Shown here: piece after piece, positions 1 through 5,577 of the stretch
Layout: the number at the start of each line of letters is the position of its first letter
Numbering within the stretch: the first letter of the stretch is position 1
Source: Phycisphaeraceae bacterium
GTDB taxonomy: Bacteria > Planctomycetota > Phycisphaerae > Phycisphaerales > Phycisphaeraceae
Direction of reading: 5' to 3'
DNA: 6,320 nucleotides
NCBI GenBank assembly: GCA_016763955.1
Contig: JAESSU010000011.1
Coordinates: forward strand, 1 to 6,320
Translations under genes and position numbers: made by a program
Notes under the pieces: generated by a model
What the model saw: only the letters and a program-made list of their open reading frames with translations
What the model was told of the DNA's origin: nothing
Database searches by the model: none

Positions 1-140
1 CCAGCGAACCGGATGCTTCACCTTTGACACTTGCAGAGGTCGGCAGACTCATTGGCGTGACCAAAGAACGTGTCCGTCAAATTCAGAACAAGGCACTAAA
101 GAAAATTCGCGTCACACTCGAAGGCGATTATTTGCGATAA
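1..140 (+). CDS. RNA polymerase sigma-70 family factor, C-terminal end (partial)
   Basis: Reading from base 3, the last 45 residues of a sigma factor are present and end at TAA 138-140; the gene begins outside the window. The segment TLAEVGRLIGVTKERVRQIQ followed by NKALKKIR is the region 4.2 helix-turn-helix, which recognises the -35 promoter element and places RNA polymerase at its promoters. The recognition helix 'TKERVRQIQ' has the form found in group 1 and 2 sigma factors (RpoD/RpoS type) and is unlike an ECF factor. The tail after it (VTLEGDYLR) is short and lacks the usual RpoD ending. The family assignment is firm. Whether this is the housekeeping or an alternative factor cannot be told from region 4.2 alone, so no symbol is given. 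A strong terminator follows at 201-237. Confidence 0.9.
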   Translation, partial: SEPDASPLTLAEVGRLIGVTKERVRQIQNKALKKIRVTLEGDYLR

Positions 141-200
141 GCTTTACCTGGCATATATAACTTTTATTCAAAATATCCCATCGCAAATAAAACATTTAAT

Positions 201-237
201 CCGCAGGCTCAAGCACAACTTGACCTGCGGTTTTTTT
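201..237 (+). terminator. Intrinsic terminator of the sigma factor gene
   Basis: The arms CCGCAGGCTCAAG (201-213) and CTTGACCTGCGG (219-230) pair over 12 bp with one bulged C and a 5-nt loop, followed directly by seven T (231-237). It lies 60 nt after the sigma factor stop and before the acyltransferase, so it separates two transcription units. This is the cleanest terminator in the window. Confidence 0.88.
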
Positions 238-264
238 ATGGCTGCTAATCACCAATGACTTTGT

Positions 265-283
265 CCTGTAACTTGTATACAGG
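265..283. repeat. Short palindrome CCTGTA-N7-TACAGG in the gap before the acyltransferase
   Basis: CCTGTA (265-270) and TACAGG (278-283) are a perfect 6-bp inverted repeat with a 7-nt spacer, in the 170-nt gap between the sigma factor terminator and the acyltransferase start. The dyad could be an operator for a dimeric regulator or a small RNA hairpin. A TATACA at 276-281 resembles a -10 box, but I find no convincing -35 partner. The rest of the gap (284-410) shows no gene or clear signal. A dyad this short can arise by chance. Confidence 0.3.
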
Positions 284-410
284 GTGGTTGCTCTAAAAAG
301 CTCAACCCGTTTTTATCGTAGACCAAATCAGCCCCCGCAAAGGGACTTTCCTAGATGTTGCATTTGCTGCTGGGCAATCGACATGACATGCTTTACACTG
401 TCAAACATTC

Positions 411-1028
411 ATGCTCGACATTCGCGAACAATTAAAATCCTGTGGCAAAAACGTCAACATCGACAAAACCGCCCACATCCATGCCCCGCACCGTTTAACA
501 GTTGGCAATGATGTCACCATCATGCCCGGCTTTCATCTGCAAGACGAACTACGCATCGCAAGCATTGGCAACCATGTCACGTTCTATCCCAATTGCTTTA
601 TCCAAGGCAGTGGCGAACTGGTGATTGAAGATCACGTCACCTTCTACCCGGGCGTTTACCTCTCCGTGGGAAACAAAGAAAATAGCCTAATTCACATCGG
701 ACATCACAGCCACTTTGCCCCCTACGCAGTCCTCTATGGACATGGGAGCTTGCGGATTGGCCCCTACTGTAACATTGCAGCCCATACCGTCTTCTCCACC
801 GTCGGACATGATTATCATACGAAAGCTCAACTCATGGCTGATGCGCCTACGATTACAGGCCCCATCACCCTTGAAGAAGACGTTTGGATCGGTGCCAACG
901 CAACCATAATAGCCAACACGCATATTGCTAAAGGCACCGTCATCGGAGCCAATGCAGTCGTCACCCATGACACCCAATCACGAGGAATTTACATCGGTGT
1001 ACCAGCCCGTCACACACGTAACCGGTAA
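411..1028 (+). CDS. Hexapeptide-repeat (left-handed beta-helix) acyltransferase
   Basis: The 205-residue product is built of imperfect hexapeptide turns from about residue 13 to 190 (for example LTVGNDVTI, LVIEDHVTF, SLRIGPYCNI, ITLEEDVWIGANATI, GTVIGANAVV). It ends with IGVPARHTRNR, the usual 'GvPAk' close of maltose/galactoside O-acetyltransferase-like and WcaF-like enzymes. These enzymes are trimers that move an acetyl or other acyl group from acyl-CoA to a sugar or similar acceptor. His133 in STVGHDYH sits where the family's catalytic His is expected. The acceptor is unknown; a cell-surface or capsule sugar is the likeliest guess. ATG 411 is the only ATG/GTG/TTG in this frame after the stop at 384-386, so the start is well fixed although no Shine-Dalgarno sequence precedes it. 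The length is typical for the family. Confidence 0.85.
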   Translation: MLDIREQLKSCGKNVNIDKTAHIHAPHRLTVGNDVTIMPGFHLQDELRIASIGNHVTFYPNCFIQGSGELVIEDHVTFYPGVYLSVGNKENSLIHIGHHSHFAPYAVLYGHGSLRIGPYCNIAAHTVFSTVGHDYHTKAQLMADAPTITGPITLEEDVWIGANATIIANTHIAKGTVIGANAVVTHDTQSRGIYIGVPARHTRNR

Positions 1029-1044
1029 AACAAAAAAATACCCC

Positions 1045-1076
1045 AAGCACAGTGACTGTGATTCGAGCTTTTTTTT
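1045..1076 (+). terminator. Possible imperfect terminator after the acyltransferase
   Basis: The segment has an inner stem ACAG/CTGT (1049-1052 with 1056-1059) and an outer AAGC/GCTT (1045-1048 with 1067-1070), with a 7-nt one-sided bulge and a run of eight T (1069-1076). It lies 17 nt after the acyltransferase stop. The T-run and position favour a terminator, while the bulge makes the stem weak. If it works, the STAS gene downstream needs its own promoter. Confidence 0.4.
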
Positions 1077-1134
1077 GATAGAATACTTCCACATCACCCC
1101 GCCCAATACTGCCAACCCATAACAAGACCATCCC

Positions 1135-1506
1135 ATGAATTCAAAACCCAACGAATGTCTAATTGAAGTTAAAAAAAACCACGAGGGCGTGGTACTCATC
1201 AAACCTCTTGGAGCCTATCTCACCGGGCAAGCGTGGGTTGAAAAACTCCGCTCGGTCATTGATGACATCATCGAAAGACGCAAAAACCCACGCGTGATTC
1301 TGAACATGAGCATGGTCGAACATCTTTCCTCAAGTCTCATCGGCGAACTGATCGGCACCTACCGTAAAATGGAGCGAGCCAAAGGACAACTATGCATTGC
1401 AGCAGTCCAACAATCCGTCAATGAAATTTTCCACATCACCCGCCTGCATCAATCCTTCCAGATTCAAGAAACACTCGAAAAAGCAGCCGCAAGTTTTGAT
1501 TCCTAA
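1135..1506 (+). CDS. STAS-domain protein (anti-sigma factor antagonist-like)
   Basis: The product is a 123-residue, single-domain protein with the SpoIIAA/STAS layout. N-terminal strands (CLIEVKKNHEGVVLIKPLGAYL, about 8-29) are followed by a helix (33-49), the core strand RVILNMSMVEHLSS (53-66), a helix beginning at the switch loop (SLIGELIGTYRKMERAKG, 67-84), the strand QLCIAAV (85-91) and a C-terminal helix with FHITRLHQSFQI (99-110). In SpoIIAA-type proteins the loop reads D-S-S-G and its first Ser is phosphorylated by an anti-sigma kinase. Here the same place reads Ser65-Ser66-Ser67-Leu68-Ile69-Gly70, so the Asp and Gly are lost while Ser66 aligns with the phosphosite. It could act in partner switching or be a STAS protein in another signalling complex. 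No RsbW-like kinase gene is nearby. The ATG has no clear Shine-Dalgarno sequence. Confidence 0.8.
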   Translation: MNSKPNECLIEVKKNHEGVVLIKPLGAYLTGQAWVEKLRSVIDDIIERRKNPRVILNMSMVEHLSSSLIGELIGTYRKMERAKGQLCIAAVQQSVNEIFHITRLHQSFQIQETLEKAAASFDS

Positions 1507-1570
1507 TCTACATTGAACCTTCAACGCTAATCGCATTTTTTTCTGCCAGACGCATCCCCTAATAGTCGTC

Positions 1571-1600
1571 TTGGGTATTTATTCACATAGCAGTTAATAA
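1571..1600 (+). promoter_or_regulatory. Candidate promoter for the phosphatase-glycosyltransferase pair
   Basis: TTGGGT (1571-1576) and TAATAA (1595-1600) are separated by 18 bp and lie about 40 nt before the phosphatase ATG. Both boxes match the sigma-70 consensus only partly. The 130-nt gap after the STAS stop is AT-rich with a seven-T run (1536-1542) but no convincing stem, so read-through from the STAS gene is also possible. Confidence 0.25.
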
Positions 1601-1638
1601 TGCAAGTTGATTAACGAACCTGTCAGGATAGAAAACAC

Positions 1639-2316
1639 ATGCCCCTAGTTACAAATAACAACCTCGACAAATCCCACGATTCGAGTAAAAAACCAAAAAA
1701 CAACTCGCTCCTCTGCTGGATCATCGCAATTGTTTTGCTAACGACCGTCAGTGCGGTGGTCTGGAGAAAATATCTGAGGGAACATTTTGTTGTTGTTCGC
1801 TGGGCACAGGTCGAACCGGGCTTGTACCGCAGTAGTGAGATGAGCCGTTCCATGTGTGAATACATGCTAAACAAACATGGCATTGAGGTCATTATCTCAC
1901 TGGGGGCCGACATCCCCGGTGATCTAGACAAATTGCCAGAGCAAGAGGCATCAGCCAAACTTGGCATTGACCGAACTGCGATCGAAATGTCCGGCAACGG
2001 AACCGGGACGATTGAAAGTTATGTTCAAGCATTGACCTTATTGGTCAAAGCAAGACAGGCAAACAAAATCGTTTTAGTCCACTGCGGTTCAGGGACACAA
2101 CGCACAGGCGGCGTGATCGCCTGTTACAAAATGCTCACTCAGAATGTACCACCCGATCAAGCGCGGGCTAACATGGAGTCATTCGATTTTTCGGCTAGTG
2201 GCAATCCGATCCTCTTGCCTTTCCTCAATAAAATCATGCCCCAGTTGGCCAAGCAATTAAAAGCTGACAACGTGATTGATACCCTCCCCGACCCCCTACC
2301 CGTATTGGCGGAGTAA
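1639..2316 (+). CDS. Membrane-anchored dual-specificity/tyrosine phosphatase-like protein
   Basis: The 225-residue product has a Lys-rich N-terminus, one membrane helix at about 24-42 (LLCWIIAIVLLTTVSAVVW), then a cysteine-based phosphatase domain. VEPGLYRSSEM (58-68) matches the start of DSP-like domains of the Siw14/DUF442 kind. VLVHCGSGTQRTGG carries the CX5R signature, with nucleophile Cys149, Arg155 and preceding His148. Known relatives remove phosphate from Tyr/Ser/Thr or from phospholipids or inositol phosphates; the substrate here is unknown. The usual general-acid Asp in the loop before the P-loop is not obvious: that region reads IEMSGNGTG (115-123). AGGA (1625-1628) lies 10 nt before ATG. 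The glycosyltransferase follows after 75 nt with no terminator, so the two are probably co-transcribed. Topology is unclear, with positive charges on both sides of the helix. Confidence 0.8.
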   Translation: MPLVTNNNLDKSHDSSKKPKNNSLLCWIIAIVLLTTVSAVVWRKYLREHFVVVRWAQVEPGLYRSSEMSRSMCEYMLNKHGIEVIISLGADIPGDLDKLPEQEASAKLGIDRTAIEMSGNGTGTIESYVQALTLLVKARQANKIVLVHCGSGTQRTGGVIACYKMLTQNVPPDQARANMESFDFSASGNPILLPFLNKIMPQLAKQLKADNVIDTLPDPLPVLAE

Positions 2317-2391
2317 ACAGCGCTGCTTACTGCAAATCCTTCTGAACTGATTCACAATCAAACGGCACAATGGCGGCCTGTTCTGATCGTC

Positions 2392-4008
2392 ATGTTGTTT
2401 ATAGTGCTTATGCATCTGTGGCAACTAGGCTCCCCCCCCTTGTCAGGAACCGAAGGCCATCGCGCCCTCACTGCACACCAGATGGTAACCCGCGGAGACT
2501 GGCTGACCCCACATCTGTGGGACAATGTCTATCTGCGTAAACCACCGCTGCAATACTGGTTCATCGCAATACTTGAAGTCATCACCGGGCAGACTGGCAC
2601 ATGGATATGGCGGCTGCCTGCCGTCTTATGCAGCGCGTTACTTGGGGGCATCATCGTCCGATTCACCTCGCGTCATGCCGGGGGAATTGCCGGCTGGTGC
2701 AGTGGCTTGGCCTATGTGTGTCTGATCCCCTTATGGCTCCAAAGTCGAGCTGCTGATATTGATGCCGCCAACACGTTCTTCTCAGTGCTCGGAGCATTGG
2801 CCTTGGTTGAACTTCAGGATCCCAACAGCAGCCCCAGACAAAACATCACACGCATGGCTCTGGTTTTTCTAGGGACTTCTGCCACACTGATGCTCAAGGC
2901 CCAGGCGGCCATGCCGATCATTGTTGCCGCGTGGATCGGTCCATGGTTGATGCACCGCAAAATCAATCGCAAACCTTGGGACTGGCGATTATGGGCACCA
3001 ATCCTACTGGGCGTATTACCTTTGGCAATCTGGATGGGAATGATTTACCAGCAATTCCAAAACCAGATACACATGGCTGACACACGAGGGCTAAGCGAGA
3101 TGGCCAACAATGTCACTGGCCAAATTGTGGATTACTTTCGAGCCCTGCTCTTACCTGTACAGTTGTTTGCCTTTAGCCTGCCCATATCACTATGCCTTAT
3201 GCGATTTCCCAATTGGCTTGCGAAAGCCCATACACCCCAGACAAATGCAACGACTGTTTGTCGAAATTTATTCACGACGATTCTGTTTGCCACACTGATT
3301 TACGTGTTGACAGCAACACATAACCCTCGCTATGGCTATCCGATTTTGCCCCTGTTATGTCCTATCGCAGGCATCATGCTCAAAGACTGGATGACCGGGC
3401 AATTAAATGTCACAGAGCTAAATCGTTTCACAAAAATCATCGGCATATTTCTGTGGAGTCTAGTGATCCTTCACGCTGTTCTGGCGGGCATGCTCATCTG
3501 GCAGCATGGGGTACAAGTCTTGCTCATTCTGAGCGTGATCATCGCGTTTATCAGTGCCGTCAAAAGTGAAATTCATCTGCGAAGAAAGCAGTCAGGACGA
3601 AGCCTGATTTTTCTGGCAGTTACCCTTGCCAGTCTTACGATTCCTATCTCGGAAAATCTGAATTTTAAGAAGCAACGGGGTGGTTATATGGCTGCCGCGG
3701 CACTTATTGAAGAGACTCAGACGGAACCAGAACAAATCGTGCTGGCCCGTAAAGTTGCTTATGACCAGCCGGAATTGTTCTATTATGCCGGTCGCAGTAC
3801 TTCTGCTTTACCACGTGACATCCAGACGTTGCTGCAAACGTATACGCAAGCCACACTGGTGTTACATGCCTCTGAATACGACGTGATGGGCGAATCGTTA
3901 GCACCTTACATCACCAGTAAAACCACCATCGACATGCATGGCAAGACAAGACTATGGGTCGTGAAGATCAATGCCAAGCAAACAACTCCGGCCCTTGTCA
4001 GACCGTAA
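2392..4008 (+). CDS. ArnT/PMT-like polytopic membrane glycosyltransferase (GT39/GT83 type)
   Basis: The 538-residue product has about 11 to 12 hydrophobic helices up to roughly residue 420, then a soluble C-terminal part of about 115 residues, expected on the periplasmic side. The first outer loop carries the family pattern: GTEGHRALTAHQM (19-31) with Glu21 at the catalytic acidic position, then RGDWLTP (34-40) and RKPPLQYW (49-56). RLPAVL (74-79), RAADID (119-124) and PRYGYPILPLLCP in the later helices also fit. Such enzymes move a sugar from a polyprenyl-phosphate donor to lipid A, another lipid or a protein; donor and acceptor cannot be told here. The ATG at 2392 leaves a first helix of only about 12 residues. 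The frame stays open upstream to the phosphatase stop and encodes QWRPVLIV just before the ATG, which would complete the helix, so the true start may be an upstream non-ATG codon. Confidence 0.85.
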   Translation: MLFIVLMHLWQLGSPPLSGTEGHRALTAHQMVTRGDWLTPHLWDNVYLRKPPLQYWFIAILEVITGQTGTWIWRLPAVLCSALLGGIIVRFTSRHAGGIAGWCSGLAYVCLIPLWLQSRAADIDAANTFFSVLGALALVELQDPNSSPRQNITRMALVFLGTSATLMLKAQAAMPIIVAAWIGPWLMHRKINRKPWDWRLWAPILLGVLPLAIWMGMIYQQFQNQIHMADTRGLSEMANNVTGQIVDYFRALLLPVQLFAFSLPISLCLMRFPNWLAKAHTPQTNATTVCRNLFTTILFATLIYVLTATHNPRYGYPILPLLCPIAGIMLKDWMTGQLNVTELNRFTKIIGIFLWSLVILHAVLAGMLIWQHGVQVLLILSVIIAFISAVKSEIHLRRKQSGRSLIFLAVTLASLTIPISENLNFKKQRGGYMAAAALIEETQTEPEQIVLARKVAYDQPELFYYAGRSTSALPRDIQTLLQTYTQATLVLHASEYDVMGESLAPYITSKTTIDMHGKTRLWVVKINAKQTTPALVRP

Positions 4009-4047
4009 ACAACAACAAAAAAACGGTGGGGCCATTTACGGTTTTTT
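4002..4047. terminator. Possible terminator shared by the convergent glycosyltransferase and gcvT genes
   Basis: ACCGTAAA (4002-4009) and TTTACGGT (4035-4042) form a perfect 8-bp inverted repeat with a 25-nt loop and a T-run to 4047 on the plus strand. Each arm contains one gene's stop codon in the context CCG TAA, so the glycosyltransferase ends in Arg-Pro and GcvT in Lys-Pro. An alternative A-tract/T-tract pairing, AAAAAAC (4018-4024) with GTTTTTT (4041-4047), could give a two-way terminator. The long loop makes either version uncertain. Confidence 0.42.
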
Positions 4048-5151
4048 GTAAAACGGCAGCGCCACAACTTCACCGTCAATGGTTTTGCCATTATCAAGAG
4101 CCACACTAAGTTTGTTCCCCAGTTCTGACTCAGCGACATCCACATAAGCCATCGCAATGGGATACCCTAATGTTGGTGACAGGCAACCGCTAGTGACATG
4201 ACCCACTTTTTGATCACCCTTCACAACCGACATATCCTGTCGCGGAGTCCGTTTGCCTTCAAACTTGAGCCCCACACGTTTTTGCTTTAGCCCCGCAGCT
4301 GCAATCGCTTGAAGGGCTTGGAGCCCGATGAAGTTTACACCGCGATCTAGTTCACTTTTATTTAGGGTCACTGCAAAATCCAAACCCGCTGTAAGCGGAT
4401 CAATCGTCTCTGACAGCTCGTGGCCGTACAGGGGCATCCCCGCTTCTAAACGTAAGGTATCGCGTGCAGCAAGTCCCACGGATGCCATCACATTTTCTTG
4501 GGCATCAGGGGATTCTTTAACCAGTAGCTTGAGCGCTTTATCAGCCATTGCCGCGCCCATGATCACTTCCACACCATCTTCGCCGGTGTAGCCTGTACGG
4601 CTGATTGTCATCTTCAAAATCAGCAGATTTTTTTCGCAGAATCCGTAGCGTTTAAGCATGGGAACTTCACGAGAAAATTCGCCAATTTTTTCCATCACAC
4701 GCGGCCCTTGCAACGCAACCATCGCAGTTGATTTAGTCTGATCATCAATCTTGACGACCATGTTTTCATCTTGGGCAACTTTTTGCAGGTGAGCAAGAAT
4801 CTTCTCACGATTTGAAGCATTCACCACCAACATGTAATGGCCGGTGTACTTGTAGAGAATCACATCGTCCATGACTCCCCCTTGTTCATTACACACCAGA
4901 CTGTAGCGACAGGTTTTTTCTACCATATCGGTGATGTATCGGGTTAGTACACGTTCAAGTAGCCGTCGGACATGCCTGCCGGAAAGTTTGAATCGTCCCA
5001 TGTGAGACACATCAAAAAGTCCGCCCCGCTCTCGCACTTGTTTGTGTTCTTCAATAACCGATCCAAAAGAGATGGGCATTTCCCAGCCTGCAAAATCAAC
5101 AAACTTAGCGCCACGATCTGAATGAAATTTATAAAATGAAGTTCTCAGCAA
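4036..5151 (-). CDS. gcvT: Aminomethyltransferase, T-protein of the glycine cleavage system
   Basis: The 371-residue product is a full-length GcvT (family usually about 360-375). The T-protein takes the aminomethyl group from lipoylated H-protein, releases ammonia and gives methylene-tetrahydrofolate, in the cytoplasm. Visible family features are FVDFAGWEMPI (17-27), GLFDVSHMGR (44-53), NEQGGVMDDVI (88-98) with the Asp95-Asp96 pair that includes the catalytic Asp, VVNASNREK (109-117), SRTGYTGEDG, the TLRLEAGMPLYGHEL folate-site segment, and GHVTSGCLSPTLGYPIAMAYV near the end. The start is TTG 5151-5149, not ATG. An AAGGG lies 7 nt upstream, no in-frame ATG or GTG exists before the upstream stop, and the protein then begins (M)LRTSFYKFH as relatives do. 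gcvH and gcvP are not adjacent in this window. No glycine riboswitch is visible in the roughly 50-nt leader. Confidence 0.96.
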   Translation of the reverse strand: MLRTSFYKFHSDRGAKFVDFAGWEMPISFGSVIEEHKQVRERGGLFDVSHMGRFKLSGRHVRRLLERVLTRYITDMVEKTCRYSLVCNEQGGVMDDVILYKYTGHYMLVVNASNREKILAHLQKVAQDENMVVKIDDQTKSTAMVALQGPRVMEKIGEFSREVPMLKRYGFCEKNLLILKMTISRTGYTGEDGVEVIMGAAMADKALKLLVKESPDAQENVMASVGLAARDTLRLEAGMPLYGHELSETIDPLTAGLDFAVTLNKSELDRGVNFIGLQALQAIAAAGLKQKRVGLKFEGKRTPRQDMSVVKGDQKVGHVTSGCLSPTLGYPIAMAYVDVAESELGNKLSVALDNGKTIDGEVVALPFYKKP

Positions 5152-5158
5152 AACGGTG

Positions 5159-5163
5159 CCCTT
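5159..5163 (-). promoter_or_regulatory. Ribosome binding site that fixes the TTG start of gcvT
   Basis: On the minus strand, AAGGG (inside AAAAAGGG) lies 7 nt before the TTG at 5151-5149. It is one of the few clear Shine-Dalgarno sequences in the window. It supports the TTG over the following CTG or an internal start. Confidence 0.65.
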
Positions 5164-5209
5164 TTTATGGTCATTTATCAGTCTTAATAGGTCATCATCG
5201 TATCAGGTA

Positions 5210-5237
5210 TCTATAGCCGTGAGCAAATGACTGTAAA
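5210..5237 (-). promoter_or_regulatory. Candidate sigma-70 promoter of gcvT
   Basis: On the minus strand, TTTACA (5237-5232) and TATAGA (5215-5210) are separated by 16 bp. They match TTGACA in 5 of 6 and TATAAT in 4 of 6 positions. Transcription would begin near 5203, giving a leader of about 50 nt before the TTG start, which is too short for a glycine riboswitch. Confidence 0.45.
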
Positions 5238-5305
5238 GCCTTGACAGGCCCCTTGGGTCTGAATAACTCATCAGGCAAATCACCTTTTAGCACTTGTGGG
5301 TTACT

Positions 5306-5311
5306 TATAAC
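5306..5311 (+). promoter_or_regulatory. Candidate -10 box for the plus-strand leader and small-ORF region
   Basis: TATAAC on the plus strand matches the -10 consensus in 5 of 6 positions and lies about 45 nt before the strong Shine-Dalgarno at 5355-5364. No good -35 box is seen at 16-18 bp upstream; the TTGACA at 5241-5246 is too far away. Without a promoter here, the gene at 5577 would have no obvious one, since gcvT runs the other way. Confidence 0.28.
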
Positions 5312-5354
5312 ACATCAAAAACAAAATCTTACTCAGAAACAGGTTCTCCCGATT

Positions 5355-5394
5355 AAGAGGAGGTCGATTATTGACGATGACAGCTCATGGATAA
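5355..5394 (+). promoter_or_regulatory. Strong Shine-Dalgarno with a seven-codon reading frame (possible leader peptide)
   Basis: AAGAGGAGGT (5355-5364) is a near-perfect Shine-Dalgarno sequence. The only start codon at ordinary spacing is TTG 5371 (7 nt), which opens a frame of seven codons (MTMTAHG) ending at TAA 5392-5394. The next ATGs lie 13 nt (5377, same frame) and 23 nt (5387, different frame) downstream. CTCC at 5346-5349 could pair with GGAG at 5359-5362 and weakly mask the site. Whether ribosomes use it is unknown; it may instead be a purine-rich stretch of an untranslated RNA. Confidence 0.35.
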
Positions 5395-5445
5395 GCGTAC
5401 GTTTTTGATCTGTCATGATGACGGAGATTTACCTGTCGTCAATAA
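5368..5445 (+). repeat. Interrupted inverted repeat over the small-ORF starts (possible RNA leader structure)
   Basis: TTATTGACGA (5368-5377) pairs perfectly over 10 bp with TCGTCAATAA (5436-5445). CAG/CTG extends the stem after a 3-nt bulge. Two alternative pairings share these arms. GATGACAG (5376-5383) can pair with CTGTCAT (5410-5416). TGATGACGG (5417-5425) can pair with CCTGTCGTCA (5432-5441), with a 6-7 nt loop. Such exclusive pairings are typical of attenuator or translation-control leaders, and the first arm covers TTG 5371 and ATG 5377. A DNA-binding dyad or short element remnant is also possible, but no target-site duplication is seen at its edges. Confidence 0.45.
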
Positions 5446-5577
5446 ACTTGCCCTGTTGCTTTTGTACGCGGCGTTTTTGTTTTAGACATCCAAAGCGTTT
5501 TGGGCGCGGTCAAAATCATACCTGAGGGGTATGTTTGTGAGTCAAAAATAAGTCCGCAAAGTAGAGAGAAAAACTGA
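5387..5577 (+). pseudogene. Possible small membrane-protein ORF, interrupted by a one-base frameshift
   Basis: ATG 5387 opens a 32-codon frame (MDKRTFLICHDDGDL, later KLALLLLYAAFLF) that stops at TAG 5483-5485, right after a T5-G-T4 stretch. The other frame runs open from 5446 to TGA 5575-5577 and encodes VLDIQSVLGAVKIIPEGYV and a polar tail. One extra T in the T-run near 5473-5477 would join them into a 63-residue protein with one hydrophobic segment at about 21-45. Its stop would overlap the next gene's start as TGATG, a usual sign of translational coupling. It could be a real frameshift, a homopolymer sequence error, programmed slippage, or chance. I do not recognise the protein. The ATG lies 23 nt from the strong Shine-Dalgarno, which is too far for direct use. 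Confidence 0.33.
5517..5533 (+). repeat. Small hairpin CATACC-TGAGG-GGTATG before the 212-residue gene
   Basis: CATACC (5517-5522) and GGTATG (5528-5533) form a perfect 6-bp stem with a 5-nt loop, 43 nt before ATG 5577. There is no T-run, so it is not a terminator. It lies within the second open frame of the possible small ORF and may be a local RNA hairpin or coincidence. Confidence 0.3.

Noticed and set aside
284..511. Plus-strand frame opened by GTG, 75 codons, overlapping the acyltransferase start
   Set aside because: Its second half lies in another frame of the acyltransferase, and its Cys/Arg/His-rich composition looks non-coding.
687..977. Minus-strand frame of 96 codons inside the acyltransferase
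   Set aside because: It is a shadow of the hexapeptide-repeat gene; the plus-strand product is a clear family member.
1507..1545. Terminator after the STAS gene (TTGAACCTTCAA and a seven-T run)
   Set aside because: The TTGAA/TTCAA arms have only a 2-nt loop and are 11 nt from the T-run, so no stable stem abuts it.
1623..1997. Minus-strand frame of 124 codons opposite the phosphatase
   Set aside because: It lies opposite a gene with an intact catalytic motif, and its Ser/Met/Arg-rich composition resembles no protein I know.
5152..5210. Glycine riboswitch in the gcvT leader
   Set aside because: Only about 50 nt lie between the candidate promoter and the start codon, too few for the aptamer, and no matching stems are visible.
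5232..5269. TTGACA at 5241-5246 as a plus-strand -35 box
   Set aside because: At 17 bp the downstream hexamer is TAACTC, a poor -10 match; the stretch is better explained as the neighbourhood of the minus-strand gcvT promoter.
5368..5445. Miniature transposable element bounded by the 10-bp inverted repeats
   Set aside because: The flanks (AGGAGGTCGA on the left, ACTTGCCCTG on the right) show no target-site duplication, and the element would be only 78 bp, so a local RNA or DNA dyad is simpler.
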